64,000 nt of DNA from Gonatopus flavifemur (Eukaryota; Arthropoda; Insecta; Hymenoptera; Dryinidae), in assembly GCA_018340375.1 (NCBI GenBank), contig JAFFJZ010000108.1:1-64000 (forward strand), in the 5' to 3' direction. The notes beneath the pieces are model-generated. The model searched no databases. It was not told where the DNA came from and was given only the letters and a program-made list of their open reading frames with translations. This document shows, in pieces, positions 34,177-45,769 of the stretch (positions are counted from its first letter, which is position 1; each line of letters starts with the position of its first letter). Position numbers and translations under genes: made by a program.

Positions 34177-36731
34177 TTAATTCTTTTCGATTCCAATAAA
34201 ACCAATATTAGTGAAATCTTCATTGATAATAATAAGTTGGACTTTGCATATGATTAAGGTATCAAATTCAGTTTTGCCAAAGCAAATATTCATATTTTTT
34301 TTGTACTGCACTCCTAAATATTTAACATTATCAGAGATATATTTTACACCTTTTCCATCAGTAGCAAAAGCATTTTCAATCAAGTAATTTATATGTGCAC
34401 TATACATATTTGCTTCATATTTTGTACAAGTTTTATATTCGGCCACAATTTCATTTTTATACGGAATATGGCTTTGCATTAATTCATGTCTCTCAGCCAG
34501 ACTTTGAGTCACGTTTTTAAAGTTTGGAATATGTTTAATCATTTTTTTAAAATATTGGTGTTTATTTTCAAAACGTAACGTCCAAACATGCTTTAAAGGG
34601 CCAAAATGTACTATTAAAGCTGGATAGTGTTTCAAATACTCGTGTTTGGGTCGCAAAGGAACATCAGGAAAACATTGCACTCTCAAACGGAGAAAAGCTT
34701 CTATTTCTGTTTGTAAAAGCAACTTGACGAATTGACAAAGCTGGGGCACATATTATGGCACATATCTCCCTCAAATGTAATACCATTTGCCACACAGGAT
34801 CTTCAAAATTCTTCACAACATCTGCAACTGCTGCAGGAAGTAATAATATCAACTGTCTGATGTGGCTTGCTGTGCCGGTTAATTTTACAATTCTGCAATA
34901 CTACTGGAGGAATGCACATTTTTACTTCGCCAAAGAATTTGATATTATTCAACCGAAAATTAAGCAGACCGAGCTTAAACCACTTATTTTTAATAAAATA
35001 CCGAATGGCAAGTAATACATCATATGAAGCAATGCCTTCAAACACATCGTGAGCTAAACATGGAGGTAAGCCAGGTGAAGCCACATGATAATGTTTTAAT
35101 GAATTGAGAATAGAATTATATTTGATACCCTTGACTGATTGTCCATTCCTCTTTGCTTCATCTACACATTCGTTGTAATGATCCACAGTTCTCCACTGAT
35201 GATAACTTAGAATAGATGTGTGAAATTCGTTCCGACTGACCTCACAATATCGGCAGAAATAGGGTACACGACTAAAATTTTCATTGAAACCTCCAATTTG
35301 ATGACTCCCTAAGTTATCACAAACCATAACTAATAGAGTTCCTAAAAAAGTGATATTTCCATTCGGACTTGGAATCGAAATACCAACAGTTTCTAATTCT
35401 TTCAGATCTGGAATTAGTCTATTACAAACTTTAGCCCACCCAAATTTGGAAATCAAGTTTTCTTTACATAGTAATACTAATTTTATATTATCAGTATTTG
35501 ATCTGAATTCTGGAGGAATATTACCTAAAGTCATATAGATCCCAACAATTTTGAATTTTTTTTTCGCGGCCCCGAGAGGATTACAAACCTCAAAAGCGTC
35601 TTGAAACAAAATTATTTGTAACGCATTCTTATGATTTTTAAAAAATTCATTATTTTTGAAAACAGTTCCATCTTTGATATAAAAAAAACCGTTCGTATGC
35701 TGGGAGGGTTTGGGTTTTTGACAATAATTGAAAATATTTTGATCATTCAGCATCATTGTCAAAGTTTGTAATATTGGAACATAGCTATAGCGGTGGCCGG
35801 AATCCAAATTATTTTCATCAAAAATTATTTCTTCAACTGGAAGACATACATTAAAATTATTCAAATAATACCCTCTTCTACGGTATGGAGTACTCGAAAT
35901 ACCTTTATTTTCATAAACGTTATCAAAATTTTGAAAGTTATCAGCGAATATTCCTTGGACTAATTTTTTGTTTTCATCTGTTAAGGTACTCCCTTCAAGT
36001 GAAGATAAAAAATTATTTCGACAAATGTTGAAAGCAGTAAAGATTTTGTTGATAATTTCTTGATGGATAGATTCATTAGTGAAGTGTTTTGTGCTTAAAT
36101 TTAAATGCATGAGAGCCAAGGTTTGTGTGGCGTCTAAAGTGGAACTATTTCCTGATCTTTTACAAATACTACTAATCATAGCAGTGTCAGTTTCGCTTAT
36201 AAAATTATCGTATATTGGAACTTGAAATATTTCCTCATTATTTTCCACGCATTGTAAGGGTTCATTGCAAACCGTTTCACAAGGAACATCAGGTTCAAAA
36301 TTTTCCATTGGTTCGATACATATTTCATCATTACTAGCGGGTTGATGCTTTCTAAACATATGAACGGTGTAGCTATTTTTATTGAAAAACATCCTTCCGT
36401 TACGTGAACAATTTTGAATTGGACATTTAACAGGAATATTTTTCAAATGATTTTTCATGTGCTTATGCAGATGAGTTATGTTGAAACAATGAAAATTACA
36501 TTCCGCAACATTACAATTATATTTGGTAGATTGCATTTGTTGATTTTTGTTGTGGTGTAAATAAATATGCCGTCTGAATTTCAAATAAGTGTTGAATTCC
36601 CTGTTACAATCACGATACAAACACGGTATTTGTAAATTTTCTAAATCCGTATGTACTCTTTGGTGCTTATTATATAAGTCAATAGTTTGAAATGCAGTAC
36701 AACATATTCGACAGGAGATATGAGGAGACAT
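34177..36731 (-). pseudogene. C2H2 zinc-finger CMC-type transposase
   Basis: Starts at the ATG at 36731 (MSPHISCRICCTAF). About residues 7-155 hold four Cys2-His2 fingers, for example CRICCTAF...H-x4-H and CLYRDCNREF...HIYLHH. The later core has FQDAFEVCNPLG, LVMVCDNLGSH and LAHDVFEGIASYD, spaced like the Transposase_21-type (CACTA TnpD) catalytic region: QDxFE, an Asp-containing CDNLG and HDxFEG, plus a CRYCEVSR zinc knuckle. The C-terminal part continues with CAPALS and FPDVPLRPKHEYLKHYPAL, FENKHQYFKK. Two one-base frameshifts, near 34860 and 34711, break the otherwise intact frame; the stop is at 34177. In two conserved positions the family's usual acidic residue differs (QDA instead of QDD). 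Confidence 0.75.
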
Positions 36732-39366
36732 TTCTATTGTTTTAGAACCAAAAAAAAGATGGAAGGAGTCTAATGAATGATTTGGAAAGAATTTCAGTCA
36801 GCAGGATGACGAGTAACTTCTCATGTATCCACTTATTTCATCCAGATCCATGCTTTTCCACTGCAATTGGAATTTTTGTCCTTTTCATTCGAACATAATA
36901 AAATATTTCATGTTTGGGATATCTATATTGAGGAAGAAATACTTTGAACAATGAAATATTTAGTTGAACAATTGCAATTCAATACTCACAGGACTTCAAT
37001 AAATAAATCAAATCAATCAAATCGAATTATAATTTACTAAATCAAAGAAATATTCATTCAATAAAACAAATCTTCAATACAGAATCAAATTTTCTGTGCA
37101 ATCAATTTGATATTCAATTATATTCATTCAACATATATTCATTTCAATCAATTTAATATCGACGTGGTACTGTTCAACTAAACAATCCGTTGATGCAAGT
37201 AATTTCTAATTCAGTCTCATTTTCGAATTACAGTATTTAATGGAATATTTGCAAACAATTTGAATGAAGAGTTTTATACATCATGTCAATTATTCAATGA
37301 GATCAGGGTAATATAGAAACGTGGTGTCGATTCTAATATTTTTCATCAACAAATAATATTGACTGATATTCTACATTTAGAGAGCCTTTAGAAGCAGCCA
37401 TTTTTCTATGAAAGATATTCATTTGAATGTTACCCATTAATTGTATTCATATTATAGCTTTGTTCAAGTTAGCTACATAGTTTTATACTTGAGGGGTGTC
37501 GTAGCAAAACCAACAATATACAATTTTAACGATTTTTAATTTTATGAGTCATATTTACCCTTCAAGGTGAGTTTTATTTAATTTCAAATGAAAATGGGTT
37601 ACCTTATAGGACTACATTCCCAATTATCATGCAATTACTAGATGGGTGAAGAATTGTTAACAATATGGAACAGTTTTTTGTTGATACTGAAGAGGTTTTA
37701 GAAATGGAGATTGTTGGTTTTGCTATGACACCCCTCACTTCCTTAACAAAGTGTGAAAAATGCAGGTTTTGATTAATTAATATTTCTGGTCTTCTATAGG
37801 GTATAAAGTAATGTATTTAGTACAAACAAAGCCATTGACTGTTTATTTGGTTTTTCAATTTTGTAGAGCTTTTAGAATGATTTGTAATATGTTTTGAATA
37901 CGTACCATTACCTGCACTCCTTATGTGATATGATTAGCGCAATCAAGTTCAAACCCATCAAAGTCGTCTAAAAGATTTGCCGCAGATCCTATGGGACACG
38001 ACATAATTTTATATTTATTGCCGATTCAAACAGATAAAACATCAAGCTTCACATACAATCCAGTATAAAGCCTACAGCCTACAGCTGTGTGTCATTGTTG
38101 AACAATTTCAATAAAAATCAATAGGGTGAACTATTCAGTAGATGAACGACTCACAAAACTTGTAATTATTAAAAATTTCTGCCATATTGAAATTATTTGA
38201 TTGTTTTCACAATAGAAGTAACCTCTTACAAGAACCATCGATTTATTTGAATTTAGCAGAAATTTTTAGTAGTTACTTTTTTTATGAATCGTTCATCTAC
38301 TGGTCATCGTTCATCTACTGGATAGTTCACACTATTGATTTTTATTGAAATTGTTCAACAATGATACACACAAATATTACAAATTGGAATTTAGATGTAT
38401 AAGCATGTTTTTCGCTTTTTTTACACTATCAGCAAAGTATAGTCATACAATATTTCATTTCAATTATTTTTCATGCCTGTTGCTGGAAATATATATTTCT
38501 TTGATTCGTTTGAGATTCTCATTCGTTTTTCACTCAATTAATTTAACAAAATAATGACAGAAACACCGTTCAATTACATTGGAGACTCCAGATATGAACG
38601 CGTGCTTCGAGATTTTCATAACCAACAAAATTCAAATTTGTGGTATCCATGTGTTTTCAATAAATTCATTCAGATTAAAAACTTACTTCGATTAAATCCA
38701 TTTAGATGAATAATTTATTTCAAATTAATTGAATAATACTTACTTCCAGTGCTTTCAAAAGGTTTCAATTTAATGTTCACGAGCTCTTCTTTTCACATTT
38801 GAAGGCATCGAGTGGCGGCAGGGAAAGAACGAAATTCGAGATTGCTAACTTATTCAAACTTTCATCGTATTTCCATTAAATTAGATTTTTTCTACCGTTT
38901 CTCGGAAAAATACAAAATGAAAATGACATTTTCATAGTCATGAATGTAATTTTACAAAAAAATGGAATATTTCAATAGCATTGTATATTAACCATAAAAT
39001 TCGTTCAACTACCAAATTTTTTGTATAATTACATTGTCAAAGAAATCTTTTCAATGATAATGTAAAATCTCCCTTTTTGATGTAAGACTTTACAGTGAAG
39101 GTGATTTCACAATAATCGGGGATTTGGTTACCTTAAACGTAGGTAACTTTCTTACCAACGACAAGTGTAACGTTTTTACAGTCCTTAGGGGTGGATTCAC
39201 ATTGCATGAGTGAAATTGATATGTTCCTAATAGGAAATGTACCATCCGAGTGTCGTTTCACAATTTTAAGGTTGGATTTTGCATACGTTCAACATAACAT
39301 TGTTACAATATTAATTCTGTAATTTTACAGTTTCAATACGTAAATTTATTTTTGACTTTTTACAGT
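36732..39366. other. Right non-coding part of the CMC element
   Basis: AT-rich with no frame that looks coding. Contains an inner CACTGTAAAG / CTTTACAGTG end near 39080 and GTAGGTAA words, so a second nested or solo terminus is possible. 38110-38350 includes a hairpin of GATGAACGATTCA-type words. Confidence 0.4.
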
Positions 39367-39536
39367 GTATGTGAAAATTGCAATTCGGTTGACAGATGTG
39401 AGGTTAAGTTTATGTGATAAAAAACAATGAATGAATTATTTTTGTGAAATGTGTGGTCGTTATTGTTTAATTATTATGTATTAAAAATCTTTTCAAGCGA
39501 AAGTTTAAAATAAATTTCCAGAAACTTGGATTATTC

Positions 39537-40485
39537 ACATAAAGCTCGTTGGATGGTTTTACTCTTGAAGAGTACTGTCAAAGTTGACATTTGCAAATTG
39601 GAGAAAAAAGTCTTATTTTCTGTCTTGAATTTGTTATTAGAGTGGTGATAAACTTGCAGAAAGAATTTGAAGGTTGGGTGAAATCCATATTGATCAGGAA
39701 AGTCGAAACCGTATTGCAAAACTTGGAAAATCTGTTAACGTAGCTGACAATACTGGGGTATCGAGTCAGCTTTTCCTTACTACATGAAATCTAGGCAGGA
39801 GAAATGTATCAAAATTCAGTGAATTCAAGTTGGTGTTGAGTGAGAGAAGACAGAAATATTCATTGGATTTTATTGGTTACTATAAAAATGTCAACAAATA
39901 AGGAAAGGCTAAGTAGGACTGACTGTATCATCTTTTAATATATTTGTTGCAATAATGTTGTATCATGCTGCTACGGATGAATGTTATTATATTTGTGAAA
40001 CAGGTTCAATACACTTGTTTCTTCAACTTATTAGTAAGAAAATACAAAAATGTCCACAATACAAAATTATTGAAACAAAAATAATGAAAGATGATACAGT
40101 GAGTCCTACATAGCCTTTCCTTATTTGTCAACATTTTTATAATAACCAATAAAATCCAATGAATATTTCTATCCTCTCTTACTTGACACCAACTTGAATT
40201 CACTGAATTTCGATACATTTCTCCTGCCTAGATTTCATGTAGTAAGGAAAAGCTGACTCAATACCCCAGTATTCTCAGCTACGTTAACAGATTTTCCAAG
40301 TTTTGCAATACGGTTTTGACTTTCCTGATCAATATAGATTCCACCCAACCTTCAAACTCTTCCTACCAGTTTGTCACTACTCTAATAACAAATTCAAAAC
40401 AGAAAATAAGACTTTTTTCCCCAATTTGCAAATGTCAACTTTGACACCACTCTTCAAGAGTAAAACCATCCAACGAGCTTTATGT
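39537..40485. repeat. Internal palindrome of P copy B
   Basis: 39537-39925 pairs with 40098-40485. The orthologous frame of the other P copies is in phase but carries a stop. Confidence 0.8.
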
Positions 40486-41350
40486 GAATAATCCAAGTTT
40501 CTGGAAATTTATTTTAAACATTCGCTTAAAATAGTTTTGATTAAATGAGTTCTTCATGACTCATATTACTACAAAAATGATTTGATCTCTGAGCTTTTCT
40601 GAGAAATATTGATGTAAGTATTTGAATAAAACTCATCCTCACTGCATCAACAAATTATGATTTTTCACATATTACAACAGCTATGACTGATTCAATAATT
40701 CATGTTGCACTGAATAATAGATTTTTAATACATATTAATTAAGAACCAACGTTCACATTTCACGAAAATAATTAATTTTTATTTTTCAATTCAAAGAAGT
40801 CAACCTCATATCCGTAAACTATATTTCAATTCTAAAATACAAACAGATTTGTTACATTTTCTTTCTCATTTATATCACCTGTAATTATATGTAAAATTAA
40901 TGGAAAAACTGTTCAGCTGTTTAAAAATCTTTATGAAATACGTGCTGTATGGGTACTGACATTTCCGATATCAAGTGTGAACAATATTTCATTCATTTTA
41001 GAATTGAAAAGTTCATTCTTCTCCATTTTATATATATTTTAGTAAGCACTTGTATAATTATTAGAGATGGTTTTACTCCACATTATCAATTAGTTCAACT
41101 TATTACATACTAATAAGTAGCTCACTAGTTGTGACCAACCAACGCTAGTTGGATTCAACTTATCAGTAATTGACCAGTACCTCGCTAGTTTTTTGTGCTC
41201 AGTTTTTCCTCTCTAGCGCCTCATCAGTCATAGGAAAAAATTTGTGAAATTTCTACCAGGGTTAAGGACCTTCGAGCGACAGACGAAATATATGATATTT
41301 TTCGCATCCTTCTTTTATAAAATATGTAAGAATGACAAATTTCAAATATG

Positions 41351-41616
41351 CACGGAGAAAAAGGTATCTTAAAAAGTACCATAATTTATGGATTTACTGC
41401 GCTGGTCTAACTGAGTCTAAATATTTACCTGAAAAAACCTCTAAAAGTACCATAATGTCTTGGAGTTTTATTAGGAAGGTACAATACTTATTTCAACAAG
41501 TCCAAGAAATTATGGTACTTTTAGAGATTCATGCAAGTGAACATTCCGACTCAGGTCAGACCAGCGTTGAAAATCCATAAATTATGGTATTTTTCAAGAT
41601 ATCTGTTTTCTCAGTG
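41351..41616. mobile_element. 266-bp CACGGAGAAAA MITE
   Basis: The ends are CACGGAGAAAAAGGTATCTT and the complement of AAGATATCTGTTTTCTCAGTG. TG lies on both sides (41349-41350, 41617-41618). The body repeats AAAAGTACCATAAT and its complement. Confidence 0.85.
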
Positions 41617-41873
41617 TGTGATAATAAAATACATGCATGGGATTGCGCACTGTGAATGCAAATTCTCATTCCATATTGGTTCTGAAATATAGGAAGCCAA
41701 ATTTTCTGAATGATAACCTTCAATCGTAAGAATTTTCCATCGATCCCATAATGTTTCAGAACCACTATGAAATTAAAATCCTCAATCCCAAGCATGTATT
41801 TTATCATCGTATTCATGAAATTTTATTTCTCACGTGGTTCACGAAAATATTTCGCGCAAAATTTCGTACCATT

Positions 41874-41981
41874 CCCCAACAGAACCTCAAATTTGTGTAC
41901 GTCCAGGAAACGCCCAAATACGTTTCTCGGACGTCCTTCGGAGGTTTCCTGGACGTACACAAATTTTAGGTTCTGTTGGGG
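41874..41981. mobile_element. 108-bp CCCCAACAGAACCT hairpin MITE
   Basis: The ends are CCCCAACAGAACCTC and the complement of AGGTTCTGTTGGGG. TT lies on both sides (41872-41873, 41982-41983). The arms form an almost perfect ~45-bp stem with ACGTCCAGGAAAC. Confidence 0.9.
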
Positions 41982-42326
41982 TTCACTGTCGTTCAAGCAC
42001 TCTCAACGACAAGACTCGTAGAGTGTAACCTTATGCGATTGAGAATCATAATTTCAAAATTTATAATCACCAAAAGATTATAATTATTCAATTTATTCAC
42101 TCAATTTCAAACATTATTGATGGTGATGTTATTTTCTCAAATCTCTATCGATTTAGCCCAAGTCAATTTTTAATGTACTGATACTTGAAATTGTAATTCA
42201 ATTCCACATGATTTGAAAATTAATGTAATAATACTTGAATATCATTTCATGTACCTTCAAGTTGAAATTTCATGTACACTGGTACATTAAGAGTGCATTA
42301 AAATTCAAGAAATTTTTAACAGTGTG

Positions 42327-42964
42327 TTGATCTTGAAAAATTTGGTGGCGTGTTGGATCAGTCAGATTTGTTATCGGAAATTCGGAGCATCGTTGATTCT
42401 GCTTGTTCAAAACTCAGCAACCAGCTCAACGCGTTTGAAATCAAATTAAATTCTTTATCCAACACTGGCGGAATTATCCACGAGATTATCCACCTTGGAA
42501 TCGTCTGCTCCTTCTTCTTCACAAGGTTTTTACAATGAAGAAGATTTGATAGATGAGCTAAATGAACGACATCGAAGAGCATGTAATATTTTACTCTTCA
42601 ACGTTGAAGAATCTTCGAGGAATGGGTCTCTGATCATGTTATAGTTACTGATCTTCTTTAAAAAATCAGACCTGATACTTACGACAATGTGCAGATTCGC
42701 CGTATCGGTAAGAAGAAGGACGCTTCTAAAACTCGTCCGATCTGTGTCACATTTGCATCACGGACCATACCCATTGGGATTCTTCGTAACAAATCGTTGT
42801 ACAATGGTTCAATTAGAATATCGCAAGATCGTACCTTGAAGCAACGGAATCATCTGTCGAACTTACGCGAAGAGTTGAAGAATCTGAATGACCCTTCAAG
42901 GACTATTCGCTATTTCAATGGGATACCTGAGATAGTTCCTGCTCACCAAAGAAAAAACGCTTAA
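42327..42964 (+). pseudogene. LINE ORF1, remaining part
   Basis: Continues the frame from 529: VDLEKFGGVLDQSDLLSEI, a predicted coiled coil (KLSNQLNAFEIKLNSL), then a frame disruption near 42480-42540 and a region reading DELNERHRRACNILLFNVEE and, from 42689, QIRRIGKKK...TRPICVTF...DRTLKQRNHLSNLREEL. The last blocks are the typical C-terminal half of ORF1p in CR1/Jockey-like insect LINEs (RPI.VTF, D.T..QR..L..LR.EL). The stop TAA at 42962-42964 overlaps ORF2, whose frame is open from 42931. Confidence 0.8.
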
Positions 42965-44762
42965 TCGACCCTTTGGTGTATTATCAGAATGTTCGTGGCT
43001 TGAGAACTAAACTTGATCGACTTCATTGCTCTGTTGCTATATCAGATCCATGTTATGATATTATTATCTTATCTGAAACCTGGCTGCGCGAGGATATTCT
43101 ATCTTCTGAAATTGGTTTACATGGCTATGCAGTTTATCGTATGGATAGAAACAGACTCACCAGTCAATTTTCGCGGGGAGGTGGTGTCTTAATCGCCGTT
43201 AAGGATACCCATCGGAGCTGTGTCGTCTCATCCTCTTATTCCAAAATTGAACATCTTTACGTTGAAGTTTATTTTGGTTCTTTGTCGTTGTTGTTTGGGG
43301 CTGTCTACATTCCACCTGCTTCGGATTCTTCAATATACTTGGACCATTGTACAAGCGTTGGCGAAATCCTCCTCAAGGAGAACTTCAACTCCTTATACTT
43401 GTACGGGGATTACAATTTACCTCATATTTCCTGGAGCAATATTGATTCCAAATTAACTTTCTCAGTGTTACCTTGTTCGACTCTCAATGAAATGACTTCT
43501 GCGCAATATGTTCTCAAATATTTCAATGAATTAAATTTTTTTCAACTTAATACGTTCAGAAATTCTCATGGTAACATACTTGATCTCATTTTTTCTGATA
43601 ACGATCGTATTGATGTCAATATTGCTCTGGATTCTTTTCTCGCGTGTGACAACTTTCATCCTGCTTTTGTATCTAAGCTCAACCTACGTGAAAGTGTTTT
43701 ACTGGTCCCCAATAGAATCATCAAATATAATTTTAATAAGGCGAATTACAGTGTAATTTGTGGATATTTAGGTTCTATCAACTGGGACGATGAATTGCGT
43801 AATCTTAATGTAATTGAAGCTGTTGATTTTTTGTATCTTCATTTATATAATGCAGTTGATTCATTTGTACCCAAGTATGTATTAAGGAATAGTTCTTATC
43901 CAAAATGGTTTTCTTCGGAATTAATTGAACTTATTCGTCAAAAGAAAATTGCTCACAGTAGTTACAAAGAGTCAAATTGCTTTGAAGATTGCTTAATCTT
44001 CAGTCACTTGCGAGCTCAATGTAAAGTTTTGACTCGCCAATGTTACTTGTCTCATCTTCATTATGTTCAAGGGTCCATTCCTACAAATGTCAAAAGCTCT
44101 TGGAACTTTGTTAATAGTAAGCGGAATCAGAACGGTATACCCCTGGTGATGCATTTAGACGGTACTATTGGCAATACTGGTATTGCTGTTTCGAACTTAT
44201 TTGCATCTTATTTCAGATCAGTTTATCAAAATTATCCCGTTGTTCCTTGTAATTTACCAGAATCTACTCTCAATGTCAATCTTTCCGATTTATCCATCAA
44301 TATCGGTGAAGTGTTCAATAAAATCTCATCCTTGGAAAATCTTCCGGTCCTGGTGATGATGGTATTCCTCCTAATTTTCTGAAATCTTGCAAGTTTGTCA
44401 TTTCTCGGCCTTTGTGGTTGATCTTCAACAATTTTTTATCCTCTGAAATATTTCCTTCTCAATGGAAATCCAGCTTAATTACTCCTATCTTCAAATCTGG
44501 GGACCGTTCTGACCTGAGAAACTATAGACCAATTAGTATCATGAATGTTATGCCGAAAATTGTTGAAGATATAGTTACTGATAAAATAACACCACTGTTT
44601 TCTGATATAATTTCTGATTTCTAGCATGGCTTTACTTCTGGAAAATCTACCGTAACTAACTTGTCTATTTTTTCTCATGTCGTGTCCTCTGCGCTTGATC
44701 AAAATGCCTAAGTTGATACTATTTATACAGACTTCTCAAAGGCTTTTGACAGAGTTGATCAT
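42931..44762 (+). pseudogene. LINE ORF2: endonuclease and truncated reverse transcriptase
   Basis: The apurinic-type endonuclease is intact in one frame to 44382: QNVRGLRTKLD, SETWL, GYAVYRMDRN, RGGGVLIAV, YGDYNLPHISW, LDLIFSD and a degenerate final motif (CDNFHP). A frameshift near 44335 leads to the reverse-transcriptase domain: FPSQWKSSLITPIFKSGD, LRNYRPISIMN, a TAG at 44622-44624, HGFTSGKST, a TAA at 44709-44711, and motif A YTDFSKAFDRVDH ending exactly at 44762. The catalytic YxDD and thumb are missing because another insert starts at 44763. The motifs fit a CR1/Jockey-type LINE. No ATG lies near the start; ORF2 overlaps ORF1 and may use reinitiation. Confidence 0.9.
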
Positions 44763-45740
44763 CCCTGTTGAAAAAAACCAATCGATTCCAATGGTTTCCG
44801 ATAGGACATGGTTTATCATTGGAAAATGATGTGTATTTGTCACAGCAACTCCATATGGATACCAATGGAAGGTCAACTTTCTGAAATACGAAGAGCGTAT
44901 TAAAATGTATCGGAATCTGTTGGTATTCCCCCAAAGGTCATCTGATTTAGCGTGTTCGAATTGGATTCCATGTGGAATGATGAATGATAAATGTTCCTGA
45001 ATGGAATTCATTTGGAGATACCAATCTGAATACTTTGATATATTTTCGTATGGGTATTCATTGTATTTTATACGGAAGACCAAATGAACAAGTTTTATCA
45101 ATGGAATTCATCTGGAATGACAGAAGTGGGTTATTTCATAAACGTTTGTATTGGGATTCATTGGATTCTATCGGAAATACAGGAAACGTGTGTTTTCAAC
45201 GGAATCCATTTGGAAATACCGAAGTTTGGACCCTCAGGAATTGAATTTTTTTGAATTTAAGGAACACATTGGAACCTACACAGTAAAAACAATTCCGTCA
45301 TTGTGTAAAAAAGAAGTACGTGTCAAAATTCAAGTGTTGAATATTTAACACTTTTGTGTGTTTATTTAACACACTGATCAAATGCTGTTCGATTGATTCA
45401 TTTTCAACTCATTAAAATGTTATTCGAGTTCAAATTAATACTTTATAAGTGTCACTCTGAAATCAACACACGTTGAGTGTGAAGAAAAATGGTTAACATT
45501 CGCTTGTGTGTTGAATTTGACGAAAAATTGTTTACTGTGTATTGGAAATTCCCAACCGCCATTCGATGTAACAGTTTTGAATTGGATCCTATGTGGAAAC
45601 GCAAAACAAAATGTTTCCGATGGAATCCGTTTAGACATATCATACTAACTCATCCATTTTTGTATTGGTACTTATCGGATTGTTCCACATGCAACCAATA
45701 TTGGAAACAAATAGTTTTTCCTCATGGTATTTAAGGGGTC
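44763..45740. mobile_element. CCCTGTTGAAAAAAACC-ended word-repeat element
   Basis: Begins CCCTGTTGAAAAAAACC right after AT (44761-44762) in LINE motif A. The body repeats GGAATCCATTTGGAAATACC-like words. I could not find a matching ACAGGG-AT right end, so it may be truncated or its end may lie beyond the window. Confidence 0.55.
45279..45539. mobile_element. 261-bp CACAGTAAAAAC MITE
   Basis: The ends are CACAGTAAAAACAATTCC and the complement of AAAATTGTTTACTGTG. TA lies on both sides (45277-45278, 45540-45541). The body repeats AACACAC / GTGTGTT words. The termini resemble those of the CMC element (CACTGTAAAAA). Confidence 0.85.
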
Positions 45741-45769
45741 TTTCTGATACAGGCCTCCAAGAAAAAATC

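Larger units (their letters stand above)
27879..39367 (-). mobile_element. CMC (CACTA/EnSpm-like) transposon, 11.5 kb, two decayed genes
   Basis: The ends are CACTGTAAAAAAAAATTC and the complement of GACTTTTTACAGTG. TA lies on both sides (27877-27878, 39368-39369), and P copy B rejoins exactly. GTAGGTAA words lie near both ends (27921, 39141). It carries a C2H2-finger transposase (34177-36731) and a CIDE-N companion gene (32218-33728), both on the minus strand. The CAC start, 2-bp duplication and transposase layout place it near CACTA/Mirage elements of the CMC superfamily; the exact branch is an inference. Three small MITEs sit inside. Confidence 0.8.
771..41261. mobile_element. Palindromic element P, copy B (split into three parts)
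   Basis: The ends are CCCTGGTAGAAATTT (771) and the complement of CCCTGGTAGAAATTTC (41261). The native parts are 771-1049, 27571-27876 and 39370-41261. They join without gap when compared with copies A (3533-9565) and C (49397-52219). The first junction rebuilds the stretch '...atgctttggcc...' and the second 'aacctatgtgaaaattgc'. The element has no recognisable transposase and contains a long internal palindrome and a tRNA-like box. The flanks carry an 18-bp near-identical direct repeat (753-770, 41262-41279) instead of the 2-bp duplication seen for copy A. Confidence 0.8.
530..42324. mobile_element. CACTGTTAAAAATTT-ended element, expanded to 41.8 kb by nested inserts
   Basis: The left end CACTGTTAAAAATTTCT at 530 matches the right end (reverse complement CACTGTTAAAAATTTCTTG) at 42324. 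The match continues through GAATTTTAATG after a small gap. TG lies on both sides (528-529 and 42325-42326). Both ends are built from the words TTAATGTACATGAAATTT and its complement, about 180 bp on the left and 200 bp on the right, so the original element was probably a few hundred bp. Everything between is later insertion. Removing it restores LINE ORF1 in frame, which is the strongest evidence. Confidence 0.85.

Noticed and set aside
40947..40958. Right end of a CCCATACAGCAC-type MITE (GTGCTGTATGGG followed by TA)
   Set aside because: No matching left end with a TA duplication found upstream within P copy B; probably a solo or truncated terminus.
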